From Halomonas ramblicola (GTDB lineage: Bacteria > Pseudomonadota > Gammaproteobacteria > Pseudomonadales > Halomonadaceae): DNA of 64,000 nt. The notes beneath the pieces are model-generated. The model did not search any database, had not been told where the DNA came from, and saw only the letters and a program-made list of their open reading frames with translations. The DNA lies in assembly GCF_030409215.1 (NCBI RefSeq), contig NZ_JAUFPL010000028.1, positions 62,001 through 126,000 on the forward strand, read 5' to 3'. This document shows positions 9,023 to 15,431 of the stretch, piece by piece. The first letter of the stretch is position 1. Each line of letters starts with the position of its first letter. Position numbers and translations under genes: made by a program.

Positions 9023-10936
9023 TCACAGCCGCTTCAGCAGCAGCGCGATCGCTTCCTGCTGGTTCAGTTCCACTGTGTTGACGGTCACCTCGGCCGCCTT
9101 GGGCACCTCATAGGGGCTGCTGATGCCGGTGAAGTCCTGCAACTTGCCTTCGCGCGCCTTCTGGTAGAGCCCCTTGGGATCGCGCTGCTCGCAGATGTCC
9201 AGCGGGGTGTCCACGTGCACTTCGATGAAGTCGTCCTCGTCGAACATCTCGCGGACGGCGTCACGGTCGTGGCGGAAGGGCGAGATGAAGGCGGTGATCA
9301 CGATGATGCCGGCCTCGGCGAACAGCCGGGCCACCTCGCCCACGCGACGAATGTTCTCGCCGCGATCCTGCTCGTCCATGCCGAGGTCCTTGCACAGACC
9401 GTGGCGGATGTTGTCGCCGTCCAGCAGCATGGTGTGGTAACCGCGGCGATTGAGCTCCACCTCCAGGGCGTTGGCCAGCGAGGATTTCCCGGCCCCGGAG
9501 AGACCGGTGAACCAGATGCACTTGCCGGCATGGCCGTTGAGCTGCTCGCGCATGGCCTGGGTGACGCTGGTGCGGTTCCACACCACGCTGGCCTTGCTGT
9601 CATGCTCGCGGAATTCGTAGGGCAGCTCGCTATCCAGCGGCTGGTGGATCATGCCGGCGCCCACGGTGATGTTGGTCAGGCGGTCGATGATGATGAAGCT
9701 GCCGGTGCCGGGGCTGGTGTGGTAGTCGTCCACCGGCACCGGGGCGGTCAGCTCCACCCGGCAGCGCGCGATGGCGTTGAGGTCGAGGTTGTCGGCGTGG
9801 CGCTGCTCGAGGGTGTTGACGTCCACCTGGTAGTCGATGGCGCCGACCTTGCCGGCGGCATCGCGGGTCGCCAGTTTGAAGTCGTAGAGCTTGCCCGGCT
9901 CCAGCGGCTTCTCGTGCATCCACACGATGTCGGCCTCGAAGCTGGTGGCCAACGGCACTTCCTCGGACTCGCCGACCAGCCAGTCCCCACGCGAGATATC
10001 GATCTCGTCTTCCAGGGTGACGGTGATCGCCTGGCCGGGATAGGCCACGTCCAGGTCGCCGTCCCAGGTAACGATACGCTCGACCTTCGATGTCTTGCCG
10101 GAGGGCAAGGCACGCACGGCCTGGCCGCGTTGCAGGATGCCGGCGGCCAGGGTGCCGCAGTAGCCGCGGAAGTCCAGGTTGGGACGGTTGACGTACTGCA
10201 CCGGCAGGCGCAGGTCGCGCAGGTTCTGGTCGTGGGTGATCTCGACGTTCTCGAGCAGCTCGAGCATCGCCGGGCCCTGGTACCAGGCCATAGCCTCGCT
10301 CTTGTTGACCACGTTGTCGCCCTTCAGCGCCGAGAGCGGCACGAAGCGGATATCCGGCGCGCCCAGCTTGTCGGCGATGGCCTGGTACTCCTCGACGATC
10401 TCGTCGTAGCGCGCCTGGGAGTAGTCGACCAGGTCCATCTTGTTGATCGCCACCACCAGGTGCTGGATGCCCAGCAGGTCGGCGATGAAGCTGTGGCGTC
10501 GGGTTTGCGTCTGCACGCCATGGCGGGCGTCGATCAGGATGATCGCCAGGCTCGCGGTGGAGGCCCCGGTGGCCATGTTGCGGGTGTACTGCTCGTGCCC
10601 CGGGGTGTCGGCGATGATGAACTTGCGCTTGTCGGTGGAGAAGAAGCGGTAGGCTACGTCGATGGTGATGCCCTGCTCGCGCTCCGACTGCAGGCCATCG
10701 ACCAGCAGCGCCAGATCCACCTCGTCGCCGGTGGTGCCGCTGGTCTTGGAGGCCTGGGTGATCGCGGCCAGCTGGTCCTCGTAGATCATCTTGGAGTCGT
10801 GCAGCAGCCGCCCGATCAGGGTCGACTTGCCGTCGTCGACGCTGCCGCAGGTGATGAAGCGCAAGAGATCCTTGTTCTCATGCTCGCGCAGGTAGGCTTC
10901 GATGTCGGAGGCGATCAAATCCGAGGCGTGTGCCAT
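9023..10936 (-). CDS. cysNC: bifunctional sulfate adenylyltransferase subunit 1 / adenylylsulfate kinase
   Basis: 637 residues in two domains. The N-terminal GTPase has the P-loop GSVDDGKS at 31-38, [11 protein letters not shown], and NKMDLVD; with CysD it drives ATP sulfurylase, making APS from sulfate and ATP. The C-terminal APS kinase has the P-loop GLSGAGKS at ~478-485, then [27 protein letters not shown] and [11 protein letters not shown], and makes PAPS. Fusion of the two is common in Pseudomonas and relatives. It is downstream of cysD, but the pair is separated by a four-helix-bundle gene with heptamer arrays, not the usual short spacer. Confidence 0.96.
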   Translation of the reverse strand: MAHASDLIASDIEAYLREHENKDLLRFITCGSVDDGKSTLIGRLLHDSKMIYEDQLAAITQASKTSGTTGDEVDLALLVDGLQSEREQGITIDVAYRFFSTDKRKFIIADTPGHEQYTRNMATGASTASLAIILIDARHGVQTQTRRHSFIADLLGIQHLVVAINKMDLVDYSQARYDEIVEEYQAIADKLGAPDIRFVPLSALKGDNVVNKSEAMAWYQGPAMLELLENVEITHDQNLRDLRLPVQYVNRPNLDFRGYCGTLAAGILQRGQAVRALPSGKTSKVERIVTWDGDLDVAYPGQAITVTLEDEIDISRGDWLVGESEEVPLATSFEADIVWMHEKPLEPGKLYDFKLATRDAAGKVGAIDYQVDVNTLEQRHADNLDLNAIARCRVELTAPVPVDDYHTSPGTGSFIIIDRLTNITVGAGMIHQPLDSELPYEFREHDSKASVVWNRTSVTQAMREQLNGHAGKCIWFTGLSGAGKSSLANALEVELNRRGYHTMLLDGDNIRHGLCKDLGMDEQDRGENIRRVGEVARLFAEAGIIVITAFISPFRHDRDAVREMFDEDDFIEVHVDTPLDICEQRDPKGLYQKAREGKLQDFTGISSPYEVPKAAEVTVNTVELNQQEAIALLLKRL

Positions 10937-10948
10937 TTTCCATCCCTT

Positions 10949-10986
10949 AGCTTGAAGCTGGAAGCTTGAAGCTGGAAGAAACCCCC
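10949..10986 (+). repeat. heptamer array A: four units plus AGAAACCCCC tail
   Basis: Units on the plus strand are AGCTTGA, AGCTGGA, AGCTTGA, AGCTGGA, then the tail AGAAACCCCC. It starts 12 bases before the cysNC start (in transcript order) and is nearly the reverse complement of array B at 11405-11441, differing only at the fifth base of each heptamer. The two can fold into a long stem around the four-helix-bundle gene. Confidence 0.9.
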
Positions 10987-11009
10987 AGCCCGCTAGCTAC
11001 ACAGCCAAT

Positions 11010-11354
11010 TCATTCGATGGTGAGTTTGCCGATCAGCCCGGAGAGCATGGCGGCAATCTCCCGTGTTTCCTGTATCCATCGGTTGCCACAAGCCGTCTCG
11101 ATGTAGCCAATGTCGATACCGATGTAGATCTGTGTTCTCAGCTCGGCGCATGACCCCTTGGCAATCAGCAAGAAGTGCCGTTTGTCCTTTGCCGTGCCGC
11201 GCGTCATGCCCTCTGCGATATTGCTAGGTACCGAAAGACCGGAGCGGGTGATCTGATCCTTGAAGCCAAAGTCACGAAGATCGCGCATCGCCTTGTAGAG
11301 CTCTGCGGACAACCTGGCCGACCGCTTCCAAACCTGGAGCTTCTCGAAGTCCAT
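11010..11354 (-). CDS. four-helix bundle protein (S23 / rRNA intervening-sequence family)
   Basis: 114 residues from the ATG at 11354, which has AGGGAGGGG upstream; the GTG start eight codons earlier is less likely. The family signature is clear: MDFEKLQVWKRSARLSAELY, DFGFKDQITRSGLSVPSNIAEG and RHFLLIAKGSCAELRTQIYI. These proteins are related to ORFs carried in intervening sequences of some 23S rRNA genes and to the Avd accessory protein of diversity-generating retroelements; their cellular role is poorly known. Here the gene sits alone between cysD and cysNC, framed by complementary heptamer arrays, so it looks like a small inserted cassette and not a sulfur-metabolism gene. Confidence 0.9.
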   Translation of the reverse strand: MDFEKLQVWKRSARLSAELYKAMRDLRDFGFKDQITRSGLSVPSNIAEGMTRGTAKDKRHFLLIAKGSCAELRTQIYIGIDIGYIETACGNRWIQETREIAAMLSGLIGKLTIE

Positions 11355-11404
11355 GCCTTGCCCCTCCCTCTTGGCCACCCCTACAGGCTAGCCCAAGAGC
11401 AGAC

Positions 11405-11441
11405 GGGGTTTCTTCAAGCTTCCAGCTTCTAGCTTCCAGCT
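11405..11441 (-). repeat. heptamer array B: four units plus AGAAACCCC tail
   Basis: On the minus strand the units are AGCTGGA, AGCTAGA, AGCTGGA, AGCTTGA, followed by AGAAACCCC (11413-11405). It directly abuts a hairpin at the cysD stop codon and is the inverted partner of array A on the other side of the four-helix-bundle gene. Confidence 0.9.
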
Positions 11442-11468
11442 TTCTAACGCGCCCCCGGCGCGTTAGAA
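11442..11468 (-). terminator. 12-bp perfect hairpin containing the cysD stop codon
   Basis: Arms TTCTAACGCGCC and GGCGCGTTAGAA pair perfectly around a 3-base loop. The TAA of cysD lies in the first arm. No U-run follows; array B begins at once. It could be an intrinsic stabilising stem or attenuator, or mark the boundary of the inserted cassette. The structure is seen; the role is inferred. Confidence 0.5.
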
Positions 11469-12380
11469 GTACCCTTCGCGTTTCTTCTTCTCCATCGAAC
11501 CCGCCTGGTCGTGGTCGATGGCCCGGCCGCTGCGCTCGGAGGTGCGGGTCAGCAGCATCTCCTGGATGATCTCGGGCAGGGTGGCGGCCTTGGATTCCAC
11601 CGCGCCGGTGAGCGGGTAGCAGCCGAGGGTGCGGAAGCGCACCCACTTCTCCTCGGGCACCTCGCCCTCGGCCAGCGGCATACGCTCGTCGTCGACCATG
11701 ATCAGCATGCCGTCGCGCTCCACCACCGGGCGCGGGGCGGCGTAGTAGAGCGGCACGATGGGGATGGATTCCAGATAGATGTACTGCCAGATGTCCAGCT
11801 CGGTCCAGTTGGAGAGCGGGAAGACGCGGATCGACTCGCCCTGGTTCACCTTGGCGTTGTAGGTGTTCCACAGCTCCGGGCGCTGGCTCTTAGGGTCCCA
11901 GCGGTGGTGCTTGTCGCGGAAGGAGAAGACGCGCTCCTTGGCGCGGCTGGCCTCCTCGTCGCGGCGCGCCCCGCCGAAGGCGGCGTCGAAGCGGTACTCG
12001 TCCAGTGCCTGCTTCAGCGACTGGGTCTTCATGATGTCGGTGTACTTGGAGCTGCCGTGATCGAAGGGGTTGATGCCGGCGGCACGCCCCTCCTCGTTGA
12101 TGTGCTCGATCAGCTCCATGCCGGACTCCGCGGCCATGCGGTCGCGGAACTCGATCATCTCGCGGAATTTCCAGGTGGTGTTGATGTGCATCAACGGAAA
12201 CGGCGGCGGCCCCGGATAGAAGGCCTTGCGCGCCAGGTGCAGCATCACCGAGGAGTCCTTGCCGATGGAGTAGAGCATCACCGGGTTGCGGAACTCGGCC
12301 GCCACCTCGCGAATGATGTGAATCGACTCGGCCTCGAGTTGCTTGAGGTGGGTGGCGCGTTCGGGGGTGAGTTCAGACAT
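11463..12380 (-). CDS. cysD: sulfate adenylyltransferase subunit 2
   Basis: 305 residues, usual length. CysD is the catalytic PP-loop subunit that adenylates sulfate with CysN. The PP-loop is [20 protein letters not shown], followed by [21 protein letters not shown], the [20 protein letters not shown] segment, [15 protein letters not shown] and [12 protein letters not shown]; the C-terminus KREGYF is typical. It is the first gene of the cysD - four-helix bundle - cysNC series. A weak AAGG lies 8 bases before the ATG, and a long heptamer array begins 29 bases upstream. Confidence 0.96.
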   Translation of the reverse strand: MSELTPERATHLKQLEAESIHIIREVAAEFRNPVMLYSIGKDSSVMLHLARKAFYPGPPPFPLMHINTTWKFREMIEFRDRMAAESGMELIEHINEEGRAAGINPFDHGSSKYTDIMKTQSLKQALDEYRFDAAFGGARRDEEASRAKERVFSFRDKHHRWDPKSQRPELWNTYNAKVNQGESIRVFPLSNWTELDIWQYIYLESIPIVPLYYAAPRPVVERDGMLIMVDDERMPLAEGEVPEEKWVRFRTLGCYPLTGAVESKAATLPEIIQEMLLTRTSERSGRAIDHDQAGSMEKKKREGYF

Positions 12381-12409
12381 CTAGAAAACCTTGGAGAGGA
12401 AACGACATT

Positions 12410-12486
12410 AGCTGGAAGCTGGAAGTTGGAAGTTGGAAGTTGGAAGAGTTAAGAGTTAAGAGTTAAGAGTTAAGAGTTAAGAGTTA
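12410..12486 (+). repeat. heptamer array C: five AGYTGGA units then six AGAGTTA units
   Basis: Eleven heptamers in uninterrupted phase: AGCTGGA twice, AGTTGGA three times, then AGAGTTA six times, followed by AGAAAAT. The unit sequence switches but the seven-base register is kept. It lies in the upstream region of cysD, probably in or near its promoter. Relationship to arrays A and B is shown by the shared AGCTGGA unit. Confidence 0.95.
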
Positions 12487-12572
12487 AGAAAATACAATAT
12501 TCAAACGGCAAAGAAATCAACTAATAGGTTGCCAATGGTGTAGAACGGAAGACTAAGGCGTAGATTCGAGAT

Positions 12573-12953
12573 TCATGGCGATGCTCCACTTCGATTGAGA
12601 GATTGAAGCACCTCGTCAACTTGAACCTCAAGCATGGGCAAATCTCTCTCAACGGTCTTCCAAACCACATCTAGATCGACCTTGAAATACCCATGCGCCA
12701 GCGCATTTCGTGTGCCATAAGCAGCTTTGAGGGGAAATTCCGGATGCTCCGCAGAAAAGTCAGGAAAGTGGCGCTGGATATTACCTGCTGCCTCACCGAT
12801 GATCTCCAAATTGCGGATCACCGCATCCTGCTTTTCTTCATTCATGAGGAATGCAGCATGGTCAACGTCTATGAGATAGCGCTGAATTCGACCTATGGCC
12901 TGCTGAATATGCTCGAGATAGTCTCTCAAAGCCAATTCATCCCGCCGACTCAT
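12573..12953 (-). CDS. HEPN-domain RNase toxin (HepT/DUF86 family)
   Basis: 126 residues. The helical protein has the DUF86 pattern DYLEHIQQAIGRIQRYL, RNLEIIGEAAGNIQRHFP and the RNase motif RNALAHGYFKVD (R-x4-H, with the following Y). HepT toxins cleave RNA and are silenced by MntA, which AMPylates the tyrosine close to the motif. It follows mntA with an ATGA overlap, so the two are translationally coupled, antitoxin first. The arrangement and motifs make an active toxin-antitoxin pair likely. Confidence 0.85.
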   Translation of the reverse strand: MSRRDELALRDYLEHIQQAIGRIQRYLIDVDHAAFLMNEEKQDAVIRNLEIIGEAAGNIQRHFPDFSAEHPEFPLKAAYGTRNALAHGYFKVDLDVVWKTVERDLPMLEVQVDEVLQSLNRSGASP

Positions 12954-13240
12954 ACTGCTCGAGCCTCATTCAGCACTTCCATTTTCCACCTGTCAGGTAA
13001 TGCACCAGGGGTCAGCACATCAACCTCTACTCCAAGGAGTTCTGTCAGCTCTGTACGGATAGCCCCCACATCAAAGAGTGATGTCTCCTTGGTGGTGTCG
13101 ATGAGGATGTCCAAATCGCTTCCATCCGTGTCCTGGCCGTGAAGGACAGAGCCGAATATGCGGGGGTTTGTGCCATGGTGCCGTTCCACGATCTGCCGGA
13201 TGGCTTTACGATGCTTCTGATATGCAATAGATGGCTTCAT
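12950..13240 (-). CDS. MntA-type minimal nucleotidyltransferase antitoxin
   Basis: 96 residues from the ATG at 13240, with a GGGGGG stretch 4 bases upstream; a start ten codons earlier is less likely. The nucleotidyltransferase signature is PRIFGSVLHGQDTDGSDLDILID, with GS and DxD metal ligands, and a third acidic residue in VEVDVLTPGAL. MntA antitoxins transfer AMP to a HEPN toxin tyrosine. The gene is the upstream partner of the hepT-like gene. Confidence 0.85.
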   Translation of the reverse strand: MKPSIAYQKHRKAIRQIVERHHGTNPRIFGSVLHGQDTDGSDLDILIDTTKETSLFDVGAIRTELTELLGVEVDVLTPGALPDRWKMEVLNEARAV

Positions 13241-13288
13241 GCAGCCCCCCATTGGCACTTGAATAGTCAAAACCTAGGTGATGAAGCA

Positions 13289-13340
13289 TTTTCCGTCAAT
13301 CAGCCAACGTTTGCTTTTCCATATCTTGATTGACGGAAAA
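13289..13340. other. 14-bp perfect inverted repeat with 24-base loop
   Basis: TTTTCCGTCAATCA at 13289-13302 and TGATTGACGGAAAA at 13327-13340. It lies downstream of the DUF2281 gene and upstream of mntA. Arms ending in A and T runs would suit a bidirectional terminator, but the loop is long; an operator of mntA-hepT or an element end are alternatives. Confidence 0.55.
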
Positions 13341-13355
13341 GGAACCAGGACCACA

Positions 13356-13559
13356 TCACCGGATTGGTACATCGTTCCAGACCTCGTCCTCGTCATTGTC
13401 CCATAACTTCTCCATGCTCGACTCCTGGGCCTGGGAAAGACTCTTCAGCTCACCCTTCTCAACTTTCTGGATCAAGAAATAAGTAAAGTCCAGCACCTCT
13501 TCCTGAAGTGACTCGGGCAGCCGACTGACATTATCAACAATTTTTTCAGACGTATTCAT
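13356..13559 (-). CDS. DUF2281-type antitoxin, apparently without a toxin
   Basis: 67 residues from the ATG at 13559, with GGGGAGAA upstream. The pattern SEKIVDNVSRLPESLQEEVLDFTYFLIQK is typical of DUF2281 antitoxins, which usually precede a PIN-domain toxin; the acidic C-terminus (DNDEDEVWNDVP) would be the toxin-binding tail. No PIN gene follows: an inverted repeat and then mntA come next. It is therefore an orphan antitoxin or the remains of a pair. Confidence 0.65.
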   Translation of the reverse strand: MNTSEKIVDNVSRLPESLQEEVLDFTYFLIQKVEKGELKSLSQAQESSMEKLWDNDEDEVWNDVPIR

Positions 13560-13562
13560 GGC

Positions 13563-13671
13563 TTCTCCCCTCGTTAACAAGGTCGTCCACGTCAATAAGC
13601 CTCCACTTTATCCAGTCGATCAGCCGGAACAGCTCGATGATCAGCTGCCTGACGTAGCCTCGCTGGCTGGC
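13563..13671 (-). pseudogene. possible remnant of an Rpn/transposase-like C-terminus
   Basis: Directly after the higA stop, and in the same frame, the minus strand reads QRGYVRQLIIELFRLIDWIK, reminiscent of the conserved end of Rpn-type nuclease/putative transposase proteins (…ELFRLIDWL…LP). There is no start and nothing else of the family. The match is short and from memory, so this is tentative. Confidence 0.25.
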
Positions 13672-13959
13672 CTATACGGCAACAAGCTTCTTGACCCTGA
13701 GCTCTTTGCGATGTTGCTCTGCGTGCCAGAGCTCATATTGGGACTGCTGATTCAGCCAGCTTTCTGCCGAGGTATCAAACGCAATAGAGAGACGAATAGC
13801 CATTTCGGGACTAATACCAGCCTTGCCGTTCAATACAGCGCTCAGAGTTTTTCGGCTAACGCCTAATGCTTCTGCAGCCGCCGTTACAGATAGGCCAAGG
13901 GGTTCCAAGCAAAGCTCTCGCAATACTTCACCAGGGTGGGGAGGATTGTGCATCAACAT
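13672..13959 (-). CDS. higA: HigA-family XRE antitoxin
   Basis: 95 residues from the ATG at 13959 with GAGG upstream (a GTG three codons earlier is possible). The start [31 protein letters not shown] followed by [27 protein letters not shown] is the standard HigA/VapI helix-turn-helix pattern. HigA neutralises HigB and represses the operon by binding its promoter. It is the second gene, 10 bases after higB, the usual order for this family. Confidence 0.92.
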   Translation of the reverse strand: MLMHNPPHPGEVLRELCLEPLGLSVTAAAEALGVSRKTLSAVLNGKAGISPEMAIRLSIAFDTSAESWLNQQSQYELWHAEQHRKELRVKKLVAV

Positions 13960-13969
13960 CGGCGGCACC

Positions 13970-14248
13970 TCAGTGATAATCTTCGTAATTTACTATCTCA
14001 GCATCTCCGTTTTCGAACCGGAACGTCACCCGCCAGTTACCACTGACCGTCACTGACCAGATTCCGGCGCGATTCCCTGAGAGTTCGTGCAGCCGAAGTC
14101 CTGGTAAGTCCATATCTTTGGCATCTGACGCTGCATTTAGCCTACCGAGAATCAGTCGAAGCCTCTTTGCGTGAGCGGCCTGAATCCCTGCGGTGCTGCC
14201 GGACTTGAAGAATTTGGCCAAGCCCTTGTGTCTGAAGCTTCGAATCAC
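13970..14248 (-). CDS. higB: HigB-family mRNA interferase toxin
   Basis: 92 residues from a GTG at 14248. The N-terminus [14 protein letters not shown], the central [19 protein letters not shown] and the end [21 protein letters not shown] match RelE-fold HigB toxins, which cleave mRNA at the ribosome. The toxin-first order and downstream higA support the assignment. This is the second toxin-antitoxin module in a 1.7-kb stretch between cysD and cysQ. Confidence 0.92.
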   Translation of the reverse strand: MIRSFRHKGLAKFFKSGSTAGIQAAHAKRLRLILGRLNAASDAKDMDLPGLRLHELSGNRAGIWSVTVSGNWRVTFRFENGDAEIVNYEDYH

Positions 14249-14319
14249 TACCTAAATGTACCCTGTAACGTATCAGGTGTCAAAGCACCCCTGTCGCTCC
14301 TTGACGCTCCGCCCGCACT

Positions 14320-14347
14320 TCCAGCTTCAAGCTTCCGGCTTCAAGCT
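14320..14347 (-). repeat. heptamer array D overlapping the end of cysQ
   Basis: On the minus strand four units run AGCTTGA, AGCCGGA, AGCTTGA, AGCTGGA. The cysQ stop codon TGA is part of the third unit, and the last residues of CysQ (SLKPEA) are encoded by the array. Confidence 0.9.
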
Positions 14348-15163
14348 GCCCCGCAGCGCCGTTTCCCAGCGCTCGTCGCGCTGGCCGCAGACGATGAAGA
14401 AGGGGTTGAGCACGCTGTCCTGCTGATTGCAGCGCAGCGGCTCCAGGGTGTGGGCATCGAGCACCTCGCCGCCGGCGGCGGTGACCACGGCCTGGGCGGC
14501 GGCGGTGTCCCATTCGCTGGTGGGCGCCAGCCGCGGGTAGAGGTCGGCCTCGCCCTCGGCCACCAGGCAGAGCTTGAGCGAGCTGCCCATGGAGACGCAT
14601 TCGTGGGCCGGCAGTCCGGCACAGAAGGCCTCGAAGGTCTCGGCGCCGTGGCGACGGCTGCCCACCACCTTCCAGGGTGCCTGCTCGGGATCGGGCAGTT
14701 GGCGCGTGGCAATGGGGTCGCAAGAGCCATCGCCGTGCTGCTTCCAGGCGCCCTGCCCCTGTTGGCCAAACCAGGTCGTTTCCAGGACGGGAGCGTGGAC
14801 GATGCCGAACACCGGCACGCCCTCCTCGACCAGCGCCACGTTGAGGGTGAACTCACCGTTCTTCTTGATGAACTCCTTGGTGCCGTCCAGCGGGTCGATC
14901 AGCCAGTAACGCCGCCAGGTCCGGCGCGTCTCGAAGGGGATCTCACCGGATTCCTCGGAGAGGATCGGCACTTCCGGGGTCACGGCCTCGAGCAGCGCCA
15001 CCAGGGCATGGTGTGAGGCCATGTCTGCCTCGGTCAGCGGGCTCTGGTCGTCCTTGGTCTCGACCTCGAAGTCGCGCGCGTAGACCGTCAGCACCTCGCG
15101 GCCGGCGGCGTGCACGCCTTCGATCAGGCGGGAGCGCAGCTCATTCGTTACGAAATCGGTCAA
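14327..15163 (-). CDS. cysQ: 3'(2'),5'-bisphosphate nucleotidase
   Basis: 278 residues if translation starts at the TTG at 15163, which has AAGGAG six bases upstream; the frame is open a few codons further. CysQ dephosphorylates PAP, the by-product of PAPS use. Metal and substrate motifs are intact: SPLTEADMASH, PILSEESGEIPF, WLIDPLDGTKEFIKKNGEF and EWDTAAAQAVVTAAGG. It belongs with cysD and cysNC functionally but is separated from them by the toxin-antitoxin island. The C-terminal six residues come from heptamer repeat DNA, so the ancestral C-terminus has probably been replaced. Confidence 0.93.
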   Translation of the reverse strand: MTDFVTNELRSRLIEGVHAAGREVLTVYARDFEVETKDDQSPLTEADMASHHALVALLEAVTPEVPILSEESGEIPFETRRTWRRYWLIDPLDGTKEFIKKNGEFTLNVALVEEGVPVFGIVHAPVLETTWFGQQGQGAWKQHGDGSCDPIATRQLPDPEQAPWKVVGSRRHGAETFEAFCAGLPAHECVSMGSSLKLCLVAEGEADLYPRLAPTSEWDTAAAQAVVTAAGGEVLDAHTLEPLRCNQQDSVLNPFFIVCGQRDERWETALRGSLKPEA

Positions 15164-15277
15164 CAGTGTCTCCTTCGACGGCAATACAGATAGTAGGAAG
15201 CCACGGTCCGACGCTTCGGCTCTGCTGGGCGATTGGAGGCAGTAGGCTTCCCTGGCGGTGAACTGCTAAGCAGTGGT

Positions 15278-15406
15278 GACACCGCCGGGCGCCTGGCGGC
15301 GACAATCGCGCAACAAGTTGCCCTCCTACAGGTGAAGGCCACCCAGGCGGGCTGACACCGCCGGGCGCCTGGCGGCGCCGGTCGCGCAACGAGTTGCCCT
15401 CCTACA
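15278..15406. repeat. two direct REP-like units, 76-bp period
   Basis: Both units start GACACCGCCGGGCGCCTGGC and end with GTTGCCCTCCTACA/ATC, at 15278-15330 and 15354-15406. They belong to the REP-like family that recurs through the window. The rest of the gap 15185-15431 is further degenerate repeat DNA. Confidence 0.8.
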
Positions 15407-15413
15407 TCGAGCC

Positions 15414-15427
15414 TTCAGCTTCAAGCT
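15414..15427 (-). repeat. heptamer array E (two units) after the SLC13 gene
   Basis: On the minus strand AGCTTGA then AGCTGAA, four bases beyond the SLC13 gene stop. It is the smallest member of the heptamer family confined to the cys region. Confidence 0.7.
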
Positions 15428-15431
15428 TGGG

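Noticed and set aside
8945..10969. 674-codon open frame on the plus strand opposite cysNC
   Set aside because: It is the antisense shadow of a GC-rich gene; its residues are V/H/G/Q-rich with no family pattern, while cysNC on the other strand has all its motifs.
10949..12486. CRISPR array
   Set aside because: The repeats are contiguous heptamers without spacers and there are no cas genes.
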